Shown here: positions 49,677-58,705 of the stretch, piece after piece
Layout: the number at the start of each line of letters is the position of its first letter
How positions within the stretch are numbered: position 1 is the stretch's first letter
NCBI RefSeq assembly: GCF_006438965.1
Contig: NZ_RCZM01000001.1
Span: 807,097 to 871,096, forward strand
Direction of reading: 5' to 3'
DNA from: Pedococcus bigeumensis
Lineage (GTDB): Bacteria > Actinomycetota > Actinomycetes > Actinomycetales > Dermatophilaceae
Length of the DNA: 64,000 nucleotides
Program-made: the position numbers and the translations under genes
Notes under the pieces: generated by a model
Databases searched by the model: none
The model's input: only the letters and a program-made list of their open reading frames with translations
Told to the model about the DNA's origin: nothing

Positions 49677-51226
49677 AGTGCGGGCTCCTCATCCGGTCGG
49701 CGCAGCAGCAGGTAGGTCAGTGGCGCGGACACGAGCACCAAGGCGGCGGCATACGGGGCCGCGCCCGCGTAGTCGATGCTCTCACTCGCGCTCCAGAACG
49801 CAGTGGCTAGTGTCTGCGTTCCGGTCGGAGCGAGCAACAGCGTGGCGGTCAGCTCGGTCGACGTCGCGATGAACACCATCGCGAAACCAGCCAGCGCACC
49901 CGGCGCTGTGAGTGGCACCAGGACGCGTACGAAGGCCCGGAACGGCCCGTCGCCCAGGGCTCGGGCGGCCTCGGTGAGCTCCTCGGGCGCGTGCGCCATG
50001 GCCGCACGGATGCTCACCATCGCGCGGGGGATGAACAGGATGGCGTATGCCGCGACGAGGACGACGCTGGTCTGGTAGACCGGGCGCGCGTAGCGGACCG
50101 ACAGGGTGACCAGCGCGAGGGCGATGACGACACCCGGCAGTGAGGACGCGACGTAGGTGGCCCGCTCGACGAGCACCGACAGCCAGGTGCGGCGCCGGGC
50201 GATCAGCCAGGCAACGGGGAAGGCCGCCACCACCGTGACCACTCCCGCGATGAGCGCCAGGCGCAGCGTGCCCCACAGGGTGGTCACGAGCTCGGCCGGG
50301 TCGAAGGCGCTCTCGGTGAGGCCGCCGCTGCCGGCACGGAACCAGTAGACGAGGCTCCCGAGCGGCACTCCGAGAGCCAGCACCGTCAGGGCGCCCATGC
50401 CGATGAGGGCCGGCGCGGTCCACAGTCCGAGCCGCGCGGGCAGCGCGCGACGGGCCGCCCCTCGACCGAGGCGGGCGTGCCGAATCGTGCCGCGCAGCAA
50501 CAGCTCCGCGGTGAGCAGACCGAGGCAGAGGGCGATGAGCACGACGGCGAGCAGGCTCCCGGCGCTGTTGCTGAACGCCACCTGGAACTGCTCGAGGATC
50601 GCTGTCGTGAAGGTCGGGAACCGCAGCATCGCGAGCACGCCGAACTCGGACAGCAGGTGGAGCGAGACGAGCAGCATCCCACCGAGCGCGGCCGGCCTCA
50701 GCTGCGGCAGGACCGCGCGGAAGAAGGACCGCCAAGGCCCGAGGCCGAGCGACCGCGCCGAGTCCTCGAGCGACTGGTCGAGCCCACGAAGCACGGCCGC
50801 CACGGGCAGGAACACGAACGGGAAGTAGGACAGCGTCGTCACGAGGACCGCCCCGCCGAGGCCCTGCAGGTCGGGGCGCACGGTCACCCACGCGTAGGAG
50901 TTGACGAACGCGGGCACCGCCAGGGGGCAGACCATGAGGACCCGCCAGAACTTGGCGCCGGGCAGGCTGGTCCGCTCGACCAGCCAAGCGGCCGCGATGC
51001 CGAGCCCCGTCGTCAGCGAGACGGTCAGGACGACCAGGGATGCGGTGTTGCGCAGCAGCTCACCGACCCGGGGTCGCCACAGCAGGTCCCAGGCAGGCCC
51101 CCAGCCGATGTCGAACGCTTTCACGGCGACGACGAGCAGGGGCAGCACGCAGACAGCCGCCACGACCAGGCTGGCCGTGACGACCGTGACGGGTGTTGGG
51201 TTCGAACGACCCCGCCGGCTGGTCAT
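49673..51226 (-). CDS. fbpB: Iron(III) ABC transporter permease, fused dimer
   Basis: The 517-aa protein is a fused two-domain FbpB-like permease: about 12 helices with two EAA loops (EDSARSLGLGPWRSFFRAVLP; EELTEAARALGDGPFRAFVRVLVP). It lies between the binding-protein and ATPase genes and overlaps the latter by four bases. Confidence 0.92.
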   Translation of the reverse strand: MTSRRGRSNPTPVTVVTASLVVAAVCVLPLLVVAVKAFDIGWGPAWDLLWRPRVGELLRNTASLVVLTVSLTTGLGIAAAWLVERTSLPGAKFWRVLMVCPLAVPAFVNSYAWVTVRPDLQGLGGAVLVTTLSYFPFVFLPVAAVLRGLDQSLEDSARSLGLGPWRSFFRAVLPQLRPAALGGMLLVSLHLLSEFGVLAMLRFPTFTTAILEQFQVAFSNSAGSLLAVVLIALCLGLLTAELLLRGTIRHARLGRGAARRALPARLGLWTAPALIGMGALTVLALGVPLGSLVYWFRAGSGGLTESAFDPAELVTTLWGTLRLALIAGVVTVVAAFPVAWLIARRRTWLSVLVERATYVASSLPGVVIALALVTLSVRYARPVYQTSVVLVAAYAILFIPRAMVSIRAAMAHAPEELTEAARALGDGPFRAFVRVLVPLTAPGALAGFAMVFIATSTELTATLLLAPTGTQTLATAFWSASESIDYAGAAPYAAALVLVSAPLTYLLLRRPDEEPAL

Positions 51227-51240
51227 GAGAGGCGCGCCAC

Positions 51241-52275
51241 CTAGAGGATGCCTGCGGCAGTCATCAGCTCGATGACCTTGGGGCCGTTGAGCTTGAACGG
51301 GTCCACGTCCGGCGCCTCGAGGGTGTCCAACGGCTCCAGCGCCTTGTCGGACGGCACACCGTTGCCCACGGCATACTCCTTGGCGTCGCTGGTGGCCAGC
51401 ACGTTCTGGCCCGCCTTGGACGTGACGTAGGCGAGGAACTTCTGTGCGTTCGCACCCTGCTTGCTCGACTTGAGGACCGCGCCCCCGGAGATGCTGACGA
51501 AGGCACCCGGGTCCTGGTGGCGGAAGTAGAGCAGCTTGGTGTTCTTGCTTCCCACCTTGCTGAGCGCCTGGTCGCGGTACCAGTAGTAGTGGTACATGAT
51601 CCCGACCGGCACCTGCCCGGCGTTGACGGCCTTCATGACCGCGATGTTGTTCTGGTAGATCTGCGCGCCGTCCTTGAGGCCCTTGAGCCAGGTGGCCGTC
51701 TTGGCCTCGCCCTGGGTCTCGAGGATGGCCGACACGATGGCCTGGAAGTCGGCGCCACCGGCGGCGGCACCCCACTTGCCCTTCCACTTCGGGTCCTGCA
51801 GATCCATGATCGACTTCGGCAGCTCGGCCTCGGTGATCTTGCTCGGGTTGTAGACCAGCACCGTCGAGCGGGCGGCGATGCCGACCCACTCGTGCGTCGA
51901 CGGGGCGTAGTCCTTGCCGACCTGGGCGATCGTTGCCTCGTCGACCTTGGCGAGCAGCCCGGCGTTCTGCACCGTCGTCATCGCGGGGGAGTTCTCGGTG
52001 AGGAACACGTCGGCGGGGCTCTTGGCGCCCTCCTGCACGATCTGGGCGCCCATCGAGGAGTCCGACCCGTAGCGGATCTGCACCTTGACGCCGGTGTCCT
52101 CCTGGAACTTCTTGGCCCACGCCTGGGTCAGGTTCTCGTGCTGCGCGCTGTAGATCGTCAGCTTGTCGGGGTCGAGGCTCTTGCCGGCCTCGAGGCTCCC
52201 GCCACCGCCGCAGGCAGTCAGGGCCAGGGTGGCGGTGGTCGCCAGGGCGAGCAGGGCGGTCCGTCGGCGGATCAC
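51241..52275 (-). CDS. fbpA: Iron(III) ABC transporter substrate-binding lipoprotein
   Basis: The 344-aa lipoprotein has signal IRRRTALLALATTATLALTAC and mature FbpA/FutA-like domain (KLTIYSAQHENLTQAWAKKF; tyrosines in MYHYYWYRDQ). The GTG at 52275 is chosen over ATG 52299 because AGGAG lies 10 bases upstream of it. The IdeR box at 52309-52327 supports iron as the substrate. Confidence 0.9.
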   Translation of the reverse strand: MIRRRTALLALATTATLALTACGGGGSLEAGKSLDPDKLTIYSAQHENLTQAWAKKFQEDTGVKVQIRYGSDSSMGAQIVQEGAKSPADVFLTENSPAMTTVQNAGLLAKVDEATIAQVGKDYAPSTHEWVGIAARSTVLVYNPSKITEAELPKSIMDLQDPKWKGKWGAAAGGADFQAIVSAILETQGEAKTATWLKGLKDGAQIYQNNIAVMKAVNAGQVPVGIMYHYYWYRDQALSKVGSKNTKLLYFRHQDPGAFVSISGGAVLKSSKQGANAQKFLAYVTSKAGQNVLATSDAKEYAVGNGVPSDKALEPLDTLEAPDVDPFKLNGPKVIELMTAAGIL

Positions 52276-52308
52276 GGGTCTGGTTCTCCTGAACAACATG
52301 GGGGACGT

Positions 52309-52327
52309 GAAGGCAAGGCTTACCTTA
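52309..52327 (-). promoter_or_regulatory. DtxR/IdeR iron box of the fbp operon
   Basis: The 19-bp site GAAGGCAAGGCTTACCTTA agrees with the consensus TWAGGTWAGSCTWACCTWA at 17 of 19 positions. It lies 34 bp upstream of the binding-protein start, so the Fe-bound regulator should repress the operon. Confidence 0.82.
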
Positions 52328-52501
52328 CCTTCGCGGTCGCCCACGGCCCAGTCCGGGTATGCCGGGCCGCCGGCAGGCGACGGCCCGTCGCGCCGGCGTG
52401 GGGTCGGGGAGCGCGGCGACCACCCCTCATACCGAAGCTGTGGAGGTGGCCCGCGCACCATGTGACGCACCGCCTAGACTCGGCCGCGACAAGGAGGGCC
52501 A

Positions 52502-54511
52502 GTGCCGGGTCGGATCAAGGCCGACGACGTCGCGCTCGTGAAGGAGCGTTCGTCGATCGAGGACGTCGTGCGTGAGCACGTGACGCTGCGACCTGCCGGG
52601 CCCGGCTCGATGAAGGGGCTCTGCCCGTTCCACGACGAGAAGACACCGTCGTTCAACATCAGGCCCGTCGTCGGCGCGTGGCACTGCTTCGGCTGCGGCG
52701 AGGGCGGCGACGTCATCTCGTTCGTGCAGAAGGTCGAGCACCTCACCTTCACCGAGGCCATCGAGCGGCTGGCCCAGAAGCTCGGCATGGAGCTGCACTA
52801 CGAAGAGGGTGGCAAGCCCGGCGGCGGGGAGTCGCTCGGACGGCGCTCGCGGCTGATCGAGGCGCACCGGGTGGCGCAGGAGTTCTACCACCACGCACTG
52901 CTCAACGCGCCCGAGGCGCGGGCCGGCCGCGACTTCCTGCGCGAGCGCGGCTTCGACAGCGAGGCGGCCAAGCGGTTCGGCGTCGGGTTCGCGCCCCGCG
53001 GTGGCGAGGACCTGTCGCGCCACCTGCGGTCCAAGGGCTTCACCGACGAGGAGGTCGTCCTCGGCGGGCTGTCCGGGCGGGGGAGCCGCGGGCTGTACGA
53101 CCGGTTCCGCGGCCGGCTGGTCTGGCCGATCCGCGACATCACCGGTGACACCGTGGGATTCGGCGCGCGGCGGCTCTACGACGACGACCGGATCGCGGCC
53201 AAGTACCTCAACACGTCCGAGACCCCGATCTACAAGAAGTCGACGGTGCTCTACGGGCTCGACCTGGCGAAGAAATCCATTGCAGGAGAGCGCAAAGCCG
53301 TCATCGTCGAGGGATACACCGACGTGATGGCCTGCCAGCTCGCGGGTATCGAGGGAGCGGTGGCGACCTGTGGCACGGCCTTCGGTGTCGACCACATCAA
53401 GATGCTCCGGCGGATCATGCGCGACGAGGTCGACCTGGCCCCAGCCAAGGTCGTCTTCACGTTCGACGGCGACGCGGCGGGCCAGAAGGCCGCGATGCGG
53501 TCGTTCGGTGAGGACCAGCGCTGGGCGTCGCAGTCCTTCGTGGCGGTCGCCGACGGCGGGATGGACCCGTGCGAGCTGCGCATCGCCAAGGGCGACGACG
53601 CCGTCCGGCACCTCATCGATGACGCCGTGCCGATGTTCGAGTTCGCTGTGCGCACCACGATCGACCGGTTCGACATGGTGACGGCCGAGGGACGCGTGCA
53701 GGCCATGCGGGCGGCCGCGCCGATCGTCAACTCGATCCGGGACAGCTCGATGCGCCCGGAGTACATCCGCACCGTGGCGGGGTGGATCGGGGTCGAGGTC
53801 GAGCAGGTCCAGGCCGAGGTGTCGCGCGCCCAGCGAGCCGCTGCGCGCGACGCCAAGGAGGCCAAGGACGCCCCCCAGGGTGCGGGCGGACGACCGGGTG
53901 GATCGCGTGATGCGGGGTCGGGCGGGTCCCGGGATGCAGGTGCAGGTGGCTTCCGTCCGGACGCAGACACCGTGCCGGAGCCCTCGATCGAGGAAGCCCG
54001 CGCCTCGCTGCCGACGCCAGACCTGCGCGACCCGATCGTGTTCGCCGAGCGCCAGCTCCTCCAGACGCTGCTGCAGTACCCCGACAGCTTCGCCCTCGAC
54101 GACGTCGACAAGGTCTCGGCCGACGCGTTCACCGCGCCCGCCCACCGGGCCGTCTTCGACGGGGTGCGTGGGGCTGGGGGCCCGCAGCGCGGACTGTCCG
54201 TCCAGGCCTGGGCCGACCGGGTCACCCAGGCCGCACCGCTGGCCGTCCACGGCTTGGTCGCCGAGCTGTCGGTCGCGTCGCTGCCCACGCGCTTCGACAA
54301 GGCCACCGGCCTGCCCGAGCGTCGCTACATCGACGCCCTCCTCACTCGAGTCCAGGAAGTCTCGCTGACCCGCCGGATCGCCGACGCGATGTCGGCCATG
54401 CGGCGGATGGCCACCGACTCGCACTCCGACCCTGCCGCCGCGCGCACGCTCAGCACCGAGCTCCAAGAGCTCCAGCGCGAGCTCGCCACCCTCCGCGACA
54501 GTGCGTCCTGA
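52502..54511 (+). CDS. dnaG: DNA primase
   Basis: Synthesises RNA primers at the replication fork. The 669-aa protein has the CHC2 zinc finger (C41, H44, C62, C65: CPFHDEK...HCFGCGEGGD), the TOPRIM domain (VIVEGYTDVMA; TFDGDAAGQKA) and C-terminal DnaB-binding helical domain (about 500-669). A low-complexity Gly/Asp/Ala-rich linker lies at 455-490. GTG start follows AAGGAGGG. Confidence 0.95.
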   Translation: MPGRIKADDVALVKERSSIEDVVREHVTLRPAGPGSMKGLCPFHDEKTPSFNIRPVVGAWHCFGCGEGGDVISFVQKVEHLTFTEAIERLAQKLGMELHYEEGGKPGGGESLGRRSRLIEAHRVAQEFYHHALLNAPEARAGRDFLRERGFDSEAAKRFGVGFAPRGGEDLSRHLRSKGFTDEEVVLGGLSGRGSRGLYDRFRGRLVWPIRDITGDTVGFGARRLYDDDRIAAKYLNTSETPIYKKSTVLYGLDLAKKSIAGERKAVIVEGYTDVMACQLAGIEGAVATCGTAFGVDHIKMLRRIMRDEVDLAPAKVVFTFDGDAAGQKAAMRSFGEDQRWASQSFVAVADGGMDPCELRIAKGDDAVRHLIDDAVPMFEFAVRTTIDRFDMVTAEGRVQAMRAAAPIVNSIRDSSMRPEYIRTVAGWIGVEVEQVQAEVSRAQRAAARDAKEAKDAPQGAGGRPGGSRDAGSGGSRDAGAGGFRPDADTVPEPSIEEARASLPTPDLRDPIVFAERQLLQTLLQYPDSFALDDVDKVSADAFTAPAHRAVFDGVRGAGGPQRGLSVQAWADRVTQAAPLAVHGLVAELSVASLPTRFDKATGLPERRYIDALLTRVQEVSLTRRIADAMSAMRRMATDSHSDPAAARTLSTELQELQRELATLRDSAS

Positions 54512-55026
54512 TGGCGATCTCGTTGCGGCGCACCGAGAAGCTGTCGGCTGAGCTGCGCACGGCCATCGAGCTCGGCAGCGGCGAACGCGTCCTCAGCTGG
54601 GCCCGTGAGGAGGCGACCGGCACCACCGTGGTGGCCACCAACCACCGCCTGTATGCCGTCGACGCAGCCGGAACGAGGACGCTGGCCCGACCGTGGCACG
54701 AGGTGGACGGTGGCACCTGGTCGCCCGAGCTCACCCAGCTGACAGTCACCTGGGTGGACGGCTCGAGGCCGTCGCAGTGGGTCCTGGGCGCCACCAGCCT
54801 GCTGCCCGAGACTCTGCGCGAACGGGTCCAGGCCAGCGTCGTCCTGGCCCAGCGGATCGAGCTGGGGCCGCGTCGGTGGGCCAAGGCGGTGCTCCGTCAG
54901 GACCTCGGCTCGGGCGACCTCGTCGAGCAGGTGGTGCTGGGCCGCGGGGTGCGCGCCGACGACACCGAGATGACCGCCCGCACCGACGCCACGCTGGCCT
55001 ACCTGCGCGAGCAAGTCGGCCGCTAG
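54511..55026 (+). CDS. DnaG-linked hypothetical protein
   Basis: The 171-aa soluble protein overlaps the dnaG stop by one base (TGATG) and is translationally coupled. Its N-terminal half (ERVLSWAREEATGTTVVATNHRLYAV) resembles a PH-like/beta-sandwich domain. I do not recognise a function; co-translation with primase suggests a replication-linked or generic housekeeping role. Confidence 0.8.
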   Translation: MAISLRRTEKLSAELRTAIELGSGERVLSWAREEATGTTVVATNHRLYAVDAAGTRTLARPWHEVDGGTWSPELTQLTVTWVDGSRPSQWVLGATSLLPETLRERVQASVVLAQRIELGPRRWAKAVLRQDLGSGDLVEQVVLGRGVRADDTEMTARTDATLAYLREQVGR

Positions 55027-55044
55027 CAACACGGCCGGGGCGTT

Positions 55045-55074
55045 TTCAGAACTGCGCGCATCCTTTGCTATGGT
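55045..55074 (+). promoter_or_regulatory. Promoter of tRNA-Asn
   Basis: TTCAGA (55045-55050), an 18-base spacer and TATGGT (55069-55074), 37 bases before the tRNA 5' end. Confidence 0.6.
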
Positions 55075-55111
55075 TGCGCAGCGCCGAACGCGGGGGACCG
55101 CAGACGGACAT

Positions 55112-55184
55112 TCCCCTGTAGCTCAATTGGCAGAGCAGCCGACTGTTAATCGGCAGGTTGTTGGTTCGAGTCCAACCGGGGGAG
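55112..55184 (+). tRNA. tRNA-Asn (anticodon GTT)
   Basis: A 73-base cloverleaf: acceptor arms TCCCCTG/CGGGGGA, D-arm with GCTCAATTGGCAGAGC, anticodon loop CTGTTAA (GTT), T-arm GTTGG-TTCGAGT-CCAAC, discriminator G; CCA is not encoded. Confidence 0.95.
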
Positions 55185-55198
55185 CGCACCACACCACG

Positions 55199-55226
55199 AG
55201 GCCCCAGACCATCAGGTCCGGGGCCT
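55199..55226 (+). terminator. Stem-loop after tRNA-Asn
   Basis: AGGCCCCAGACC, loop ATCA, GGTCCGGGGCCT: a 12-bp stem with one mismatch, followed by TCGTCG rather than a T-run. Likely the tRNA terminator. Confidence 0.75.
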
Positions 55227-55263
55227 TCGTCGTCGACTCATGCAGGGGTGGCTCAGCCCGCGC

Positions 55264-55325
55264 GTCGAGAGTGCACGACACGCTGAGACGAACCCACTGG
55301 GGTCAGCGTGTCGTGCACTCTCGAC
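55264..55325. repeat. 62-bp palindromic element, copy 2
   Basis: Perfect 23-bp inverted arms at 55264-55286 and 55303-55325 with a 16-base loop. It shares arms and geometry with 12854-12915. It touches the stop codon of the glutamate permease on the minus strand, so on that strand it is a strong terminator hairpin. Confidence 0.88.
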
Positions 55326-56200
55326 TAGGTCTGCGGCCCGGCGGCAGCCGGAGCAGGCACTGCGGCGGCCTCGTGCAGGGTGGTCCGGCCACGCCGGGAC
55401 AGGCGACTCTCGACGTAGACGGCCAGCCGGGACAATGAGTAGTTCATCAGGATGAACAGAATCGCGGCGACGATGTAGGCGGGCACCGTGTTGGCGAAGT
55501 TGGAGCCGAGGATCTTGGACCAGGACAGCAGCTCGCCATAGGTGATCGCCGTCCCGAGAGCAGAGTCCTTGAGCACGGTGACGAACTGGCCGATGAGGGC
55601 CGGGAGCATTGCGGTGAGCGCCTGGGGGAGCTGGATCGAGCGCAGCACCTGGCTGGGAGTCAGTCCGATCGCCAGCCCGGCCTCGCCCTGCCCCCTCGGC
55701 AACGAGTAGACGCCGGAGCGCACGAGCTCAGCGACGACCGAACCGTTGTAGAGCGTGAGCCCGGTGACGACGGCGGCGAGGGGGTTGACGTCGTTCGCGA
55801 AGACGCCGTTGCTGGTGTACAGGCCGAACGCAAAGATCATCATGATCAGCACGGGGACCGCTCGGAAGAACTCCACCACGACGCTGCTCACCCAGCGCAC
55901 CGCGGCAACCGTCGAGAGCCTGCCGATGCCGAACAACAGTCCGAAGACACCGGCGAGCACGATCGAGATCAGCGCGGCCTTGAGGGTGCCCCACAAGCCA
56001 TGCAGCAGGTAGTCGCGCCAGACCGATCGGTCGGTGAGGAACGGCTTCCACATGTCGGCATGGAGCTGGTTGGCGTCCCGCATCTTGCGGTAGACGAGGA
56101 ACAGCAAGCCGAGGAAGACCAAAAGACCCACGGCCGCGAGGAGGGCGTGGCGTCGACGGGCCCGCGGGCCGGGTGCGTCGAACAGGACCGAGGCGCTCAT
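55325..56200 (-). CDS. gluD: Glutamate ABC transporter permease GluD
   Basis: The 291-aa HisM-type polar amino-acid permease has EAA-like motif EAGLAIGLTPSQVLRSIQLPQALTAMLP and four to five helices. It is the last gene of gluABCD on the minus strand, ATGA-overlapped with gluC. The N-terminus has an extra ~30 residues before the first helix. Confidence 0.9.
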   Translation of the reverse strand: MSASVLFDAPGPRARRRHALLAAVGLLVFLGLLFLVYRKMRDANQLHADMWKPFLTDRSVWRDYLLHGLWGTLKAALISIVLAGVFGLLFGIGRLSTVAAVRWVSSVVVEFFRAVPVLIMMIFAFGLYTSNGVFANDVNPLAAVVTGLTLYNGSVVAELVRSGVYSLPRGQGEAGLAIGLTPSQVLRSIQLPQALTAMLPALIGQFVTVLKDSALGTAITYGELLSWSKILGSNFANTVPAYIVAAILFILMNYSLSRLAVYVESRLSRRGRTTLHEAAAVPAPAAAGPQT

Positions 56201-56862
56201 CGCTTCACCGCCAGTCGACGCGACAGGCTGGTCAGCCAGAGTCCGAGCGGAAGGGTGAGGATGACGAAGCCGAGCGCGAAGACGAGGAAGATCGACAGGC
56301 CGCTGCCCTCGTTCTCGATCGTCACCTGCATCAGGTTCGCGGCCTCGGACACTCCGATCACGGCGGCGACGGTCGTGTTCTTGATCAGCGCGATGAGGAC
56401 AGAGCCAAGCGGAGCGATGGCGCCTCGGAAGGCCTGCGGCAGCAGCACGTGCTGCATGCTCTGGCCGAAGGTGAGTCCCATGGACCGGGCGGCTTCGGCC
56501 TGACCGTCAGGGATCGTGTTGACACCTGAGCGCAGGGCCTCGCAGACAAAGGCGCCGTGGTAGACGGACAGCATCACGACCGCCCACCGGAAGGCGTTGC
56601 CCTTGATGGAGGTGGGGTCGAGGTTGATGCCGAGGATGAAGGTCGCGCCGAGAATGCTCGACACCATGAGGAGCGTCAGTGGTGTGTTGCGGAAGACGTT
56701 GACGTACCACGTCCCCAGCAGCTGCAGCACGCGCACGGGGGAGACCCGAAGGACCGCGACCACTGTTCCGAGGACGAGCGCCCCGATGGCCGAGAGCGCC
56801 GCCAGCAGCACCGTGCTGCCGAAAGCCGAGAGCAGGGTGGAGATGGTCAGGCCGTTACCCAT
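56197..56862 (-). CDS. gluC: Glutamate ABC transporter permease GluC
   Basis: The 221-aa permease has EAA motif EAARSMGLTFGQSMQHVLLPQAFRGAIAP and FRNTPLTLLMVS. It is preceded by the hairpin that separates it from gluB. Coupled to gluD by overlap. Confidence 0.91.
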   Translation of the reverse strand: MGNGLTISTLLSAFGSTVLLAALSAIGALVLGTVVAVLRVSPVRVLQLLGTWYVNVFRNTPLTLLMVSSILGATFILGINLDPTSIKGNAFRWAVVMLSVYHGAFVCEALRSGVNTIPDGQAEAARSMGLTFGQSMQHVLLPQAFRGAIAPLGSVLIALIKNTTVAAVIGVSEAANLMQVTIENEGSGLSIFLVFALGFVILTLPLGLWLTSLSRRLAVKR

Positions 56863-56901
56863 TCAGGACCCCTTCCGTTGCGGGAGAACGTATTTCACGC
56901 C

Positions 56902-56940
56902 GAGGTATGCCGCCCGCTCGGTGAGCGGGCGGCATACCTC
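56902..56940 (-). terminator. Intercistronic hairpin gluB-gluC built on the GTATGCCG octamer
   Basis: An 18-bp perfect stem (56902-56919 with 56923-56940), loop GGT, starting seven bases after the gluB stop. It has no T-run. It probably stabilises gluB mRNA or attenuates gluCD. Each arm contains one octamer. Confidence 0.8.
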
Positions 56941-56946
56941 ACTGGG

Positions 56947-57792
56947 TCAGGAGCAGGCGTCCTGCTTGGGCGGGTTCGTGGCGGCGTCGACCTTGAACCC
57001 GGCCGGGCCGAGGTTGTCGTCGACGGCCTTCTGCCACGCCTTGTCGGTGATCATCTTGGCGATCGCGGTGTTGATCTTCTCGCAGGTGGCGGTGTCACCC
57101 TTCTTGATGCCGATGCCGTAGCGCTCGGTCGAGAAGGGGGCGCCGACAACCTTGAGCTTGCCCTTGTACTGCTCCTGCGAGGCGTAGCCGGCAAGGATCG
57201 TGTTGTCAGTGGTCAGGGCGTCGACGCCCTTGGAGACCAGGGCCGCGACGCACTCGGAGTAGGTGCCGAACTCCTGGAGCTGGACGCCCGGCACCTTCTT
57301 CTTGACGTTCTGGGCGGACGTGGAACCGGTCACCGAGCAGAGCTTCTTCCCGGTGAGCGCGTCCGGTCCGGTGATGGACGAGTCGTCGGCACGGACGAGC
57401 AGGTCCTGGCCGGCGACGAAGTACGGGCCGGCGAAGGAGATCTTCTCCTTGCGGGCGTCGGTGATCGAGTAGGTCGCGACCACCATGTCGACCTGGCCGG
57501 TCGAGATGAGCGTCTCGCGCTGGGCGGACGGGGACTGGACCCACTGGATGTCGCCGGCCGCGTGACCGAGCTCTTTGGCGATGTAGGTCGCGACATCGAC
57601 GTCGAGTCCGGTGTACTTGGCGCCTTCCTTCAGGCCGAGGCCGGGCTGGTCGAACTTGATGCCCACCTTGAACTTGGCACCCCCTCCGCCCCCGGCGGTG
57701 CTGCCACCGTCCTTGGCGCTGTCGCCACAGGCGGTCAAGCCGAGCGCGAGGACCGATGCGGCGGTCACTGCGCCAATCTGACGAATCTTCAT
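56947..57792 (-). CDS. gluB: Glutamate-binding lipoprotein GluB
   Basis: The 281-aa SBP_bac_3 protein has lipobox ALGLTAC and conserved FDVDVATYIAKELG-like and DMVVATYSITDARKEKISFAGPYF segments. AGGAGG precedes the ATG. It lies in the minus-strand order gluA-gluB-gluC-gluD. Confidence 0.92.
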   Translation of the reverse strand: MKIRQIGAVTAASVLALGLTACGDSAKDGGSTAGGGGGAKFKVGIKFDQPGLGLKEGAKYTGLDVDVATYIAKELGHAAGDIQWVQSPSAQRETLISTGQVDMVVATYSITDARKEKISFAGPYFVAGQDLLVRADDSSITGPDALTGKKLCSVTGSTSAQNVKKKVPGVQLQEFGTYSECVAALVSKGVDALTTDNTILAGYASQEQYKGKLKVVGAPFSTERYGIGIKKGDTATCEKINTAIAKMITDKAWQKAVDDNLGPAGFKVDAATNPPKQDACS

Positions 57793-57880
57793 GCATTCCT
57801 CCTGGTGTGTTGCCGCTGCGCTTGGTGCGCCCCGGTGTTCCGTGCAGTGCGGTGCAGGTCTGGGGTGTGAGCAGTCAGTG

Positions 57881-58621
57881 TCAGTGCGTGAGGATCTTGC
57901 CGAGGAAGTCCTTGGCGCGATCCGACTTGGGTGCGGTGAAGAAGCCCTCGGGTGTGTTCTCCTCGACGATCTGGCCGTCGGCCATGAACACCACCCGGTT
58001 GGCGGCCTTGCGGGCAAAGCCCATCTCGTGGGTGACGACGACCATCGTCATGCCCTCCTTGGCGAGGGCCACCATGACGTCGAGGACCTCGGTGATCATC
58101 TCGGGGTCGAGCGCCGAGGTCGGCTCGTCGAAGAGCATCACCTTCGGGTCCATGGCCAGCGACCGGGCGATGGCCACGCGCTGCTGCTGCCCGCCGGACA
58201 GCTGGGCGGGGAACTTCTCGGCCTGGTGGGCCACGCCCACCCGCTCGAGCAGCTCCATGGCGCGCTTCTCGGCCTCCGCCCTGGGGATCTTGCGGGCCTT
58301 GATCGGGCCGAGGGTCACGTTGTCGAGGATCGTCTTGTGGGCGAAGAGGTTGAACGACTGGAACACCATGCCGACGTCGGCGCGCAGCTTGGCGAGCTCC
58401 TTGCCCTCTTCCGGCAACGGCACTCCGTCGATGGTGATCGAGCCGGTCTCGAACGTCTCGAGCCGGTTGATGGTGCGGCACAGCGTCGACTTGCCCGACC
58501 CCGAGGGGCCGATCACGACGACGACCTCGCCCTTGCCGATGGACAGGTTGATGTCCTGGAGGACGTGCAGATCGCCGAAGTGCTTGTTGACGCCCTTGAG
58601 AACGACCAGTGGCTCCGTCAT
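57881..58621 (-). CDS. gluA: Glutamate ABC transporter ATP-binding protein GluA
   Basis: The 246-aa ATPase has Walker [10 protein letters not shown], signature LSGGQQQR, Walker [15 protein letters not shown] and H-loop VTHEM. ATG 58621 is seven bases after TAGGTT with no ribosome site, suggesting a leaderless start. An in-frame TTG at 58630 is a poorer start. First gene of the operon. Confidence 0.93.
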   Translation of the reverse strand: MTEPLVVLKGVNKHFGDLHVLQDINLSIGKGEVVVVIGPSGSGKSTLCRTINRLETFETGSITIDGVPLPEEGKELAKLRADVGMVFQSFNLFAHKTILDNVTLGPIKARKIPRAEAEKRAMELLERVGVAHQAEKFPAQLSGGQQQRVAIARSLAMDPKVMLFDEPTSALDPEMITEVLDVMVALAKEGMTMVVVTHEMGFARKAANRVVFMADGQIVEENTPEGFFTAPKSDRAKDFLGKILTH

Positions 58622-58705
58622 GTCCGGCAACCTACCGGTTTGGGTGGATCAGGGAACCCCTCGGGGCGGCACTGTCATGCAATAGCAACTCGGAGCAAGC
58701 GGGCC

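Noticed and set aside
52427-54466. A 679-codon minus-strand frame opposite dnaG.
   Set aside because: Antisense of primase; no motif.
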